Assembly: GCA_026393335.1 (NCBI GenBank)
Contig: JAPLAJ010000119.1
Location: 1-49,943 of the forward strand
Direction: 5' to 3'
From: Rhodoluna sp.
Lineage (GTDB): Bacteria; Actinomycetota; Actinomycetes; Actinomycetales; Microbacteriaceae
DNA: 49,943 nt
The notes beneath the pieces are model-generated. The model saw only the letters and a program-made list of their open reading frames with translations. It searched no databases and was not told the DNA's origin. Of this stretch, positions 49,738-49,943 are shown piece by piece; within the stretch, counting starts at the first letter, position 1; the number at the start of each line of letters is the position of its first letter. The position numbers and the translations under genes were made by a program.

Positions 49738-49943
49738 ATGACTAGTCCCCTAGCTCAAGTAGCAGCAAATGGAGTCAGCATCTGGCTTGACGATCTTTCA
49801 AGAACAAGAATTTCTTCTGGCGCGCTTGCAGAGCTAATCGAGTCAAGAAACGTTGTTGGTGTAACCACTAACCCAACCATCTTTGCTCAGTCAGTTGGTA
49901 AGGGCGAAGGATACGAATCTCAGGTAGCTGAACTAGCCGCTGC
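49738..49943 (+). CDS. tal: Transaldolase, truncated by window end
   Basis: Manual translation [56 protein letters not shown]; follows tkt with GGAG RBS. Confidence 0.92.
   Translation, partial: MTSPLAQVAANGVSIWLDDLSRTRISSGALAELIESRNVVGVTTNPTIFAQSVGKGEGYESQVAELAA

Noticed and set aside
1-49943. CRISPR array, toxin-antitoxin, restriction or other defence island
   Set aside because: No regularly spaced repeats, cas-like, RM-like or TA-like proteins found among the ORFs.

Overview
The window looks like a compact, gene-dense, low-GC actinobacterial chromosome segment. RbpA, the bcc-aa3 respiratory genes, PafB/PafC and a Ppm1/Lnt pair are all actinobacterial, and gene content suggests a streamlined aquatic Microbacteriaceae (Luna/Aquiluna/Rhodoluna-like). 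That lineage call is inference, not proven here. Almost everything is housekeeping: cytochrome oxidase and bc1 genes (ctaC/D/F, qcrB/A/C, ctaE, SURF1, ctaA, ctaB), trpD, a nudix hydrolase, rbpA, lnt/ppm1, a HelY-type helicase, tatC/tatA, pafC/pafB, an FKBP, trmI, uppP, tRNA-Leu(GAG), a sirtuin, rpmE2, serB, fabI/fabG, an ABC-F protein, bioY, a SUF Fe-S operon, a photolyase, tkt and the start of tal. The main item of interest is a 235-aa microbial rhodopsin on the minus strand (37017..37724). It has a PR-like D-T-E pump motif and a Schiff-base Lys but no helix-B histidine, and it does not resemble the typical actinorhodopsin sequence I know. Other points: trmI directly abuts the FKBP/pafBC block, where actinobacteria often carry the Pup-proteasome genes; the SUF operon has no sufS/sufU/sufR; phr is translationally coupled to ctaA; and there is an uncharacterised secreted protein. 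I saw no CRISPR arrays, prophages, transposons or rRNA.
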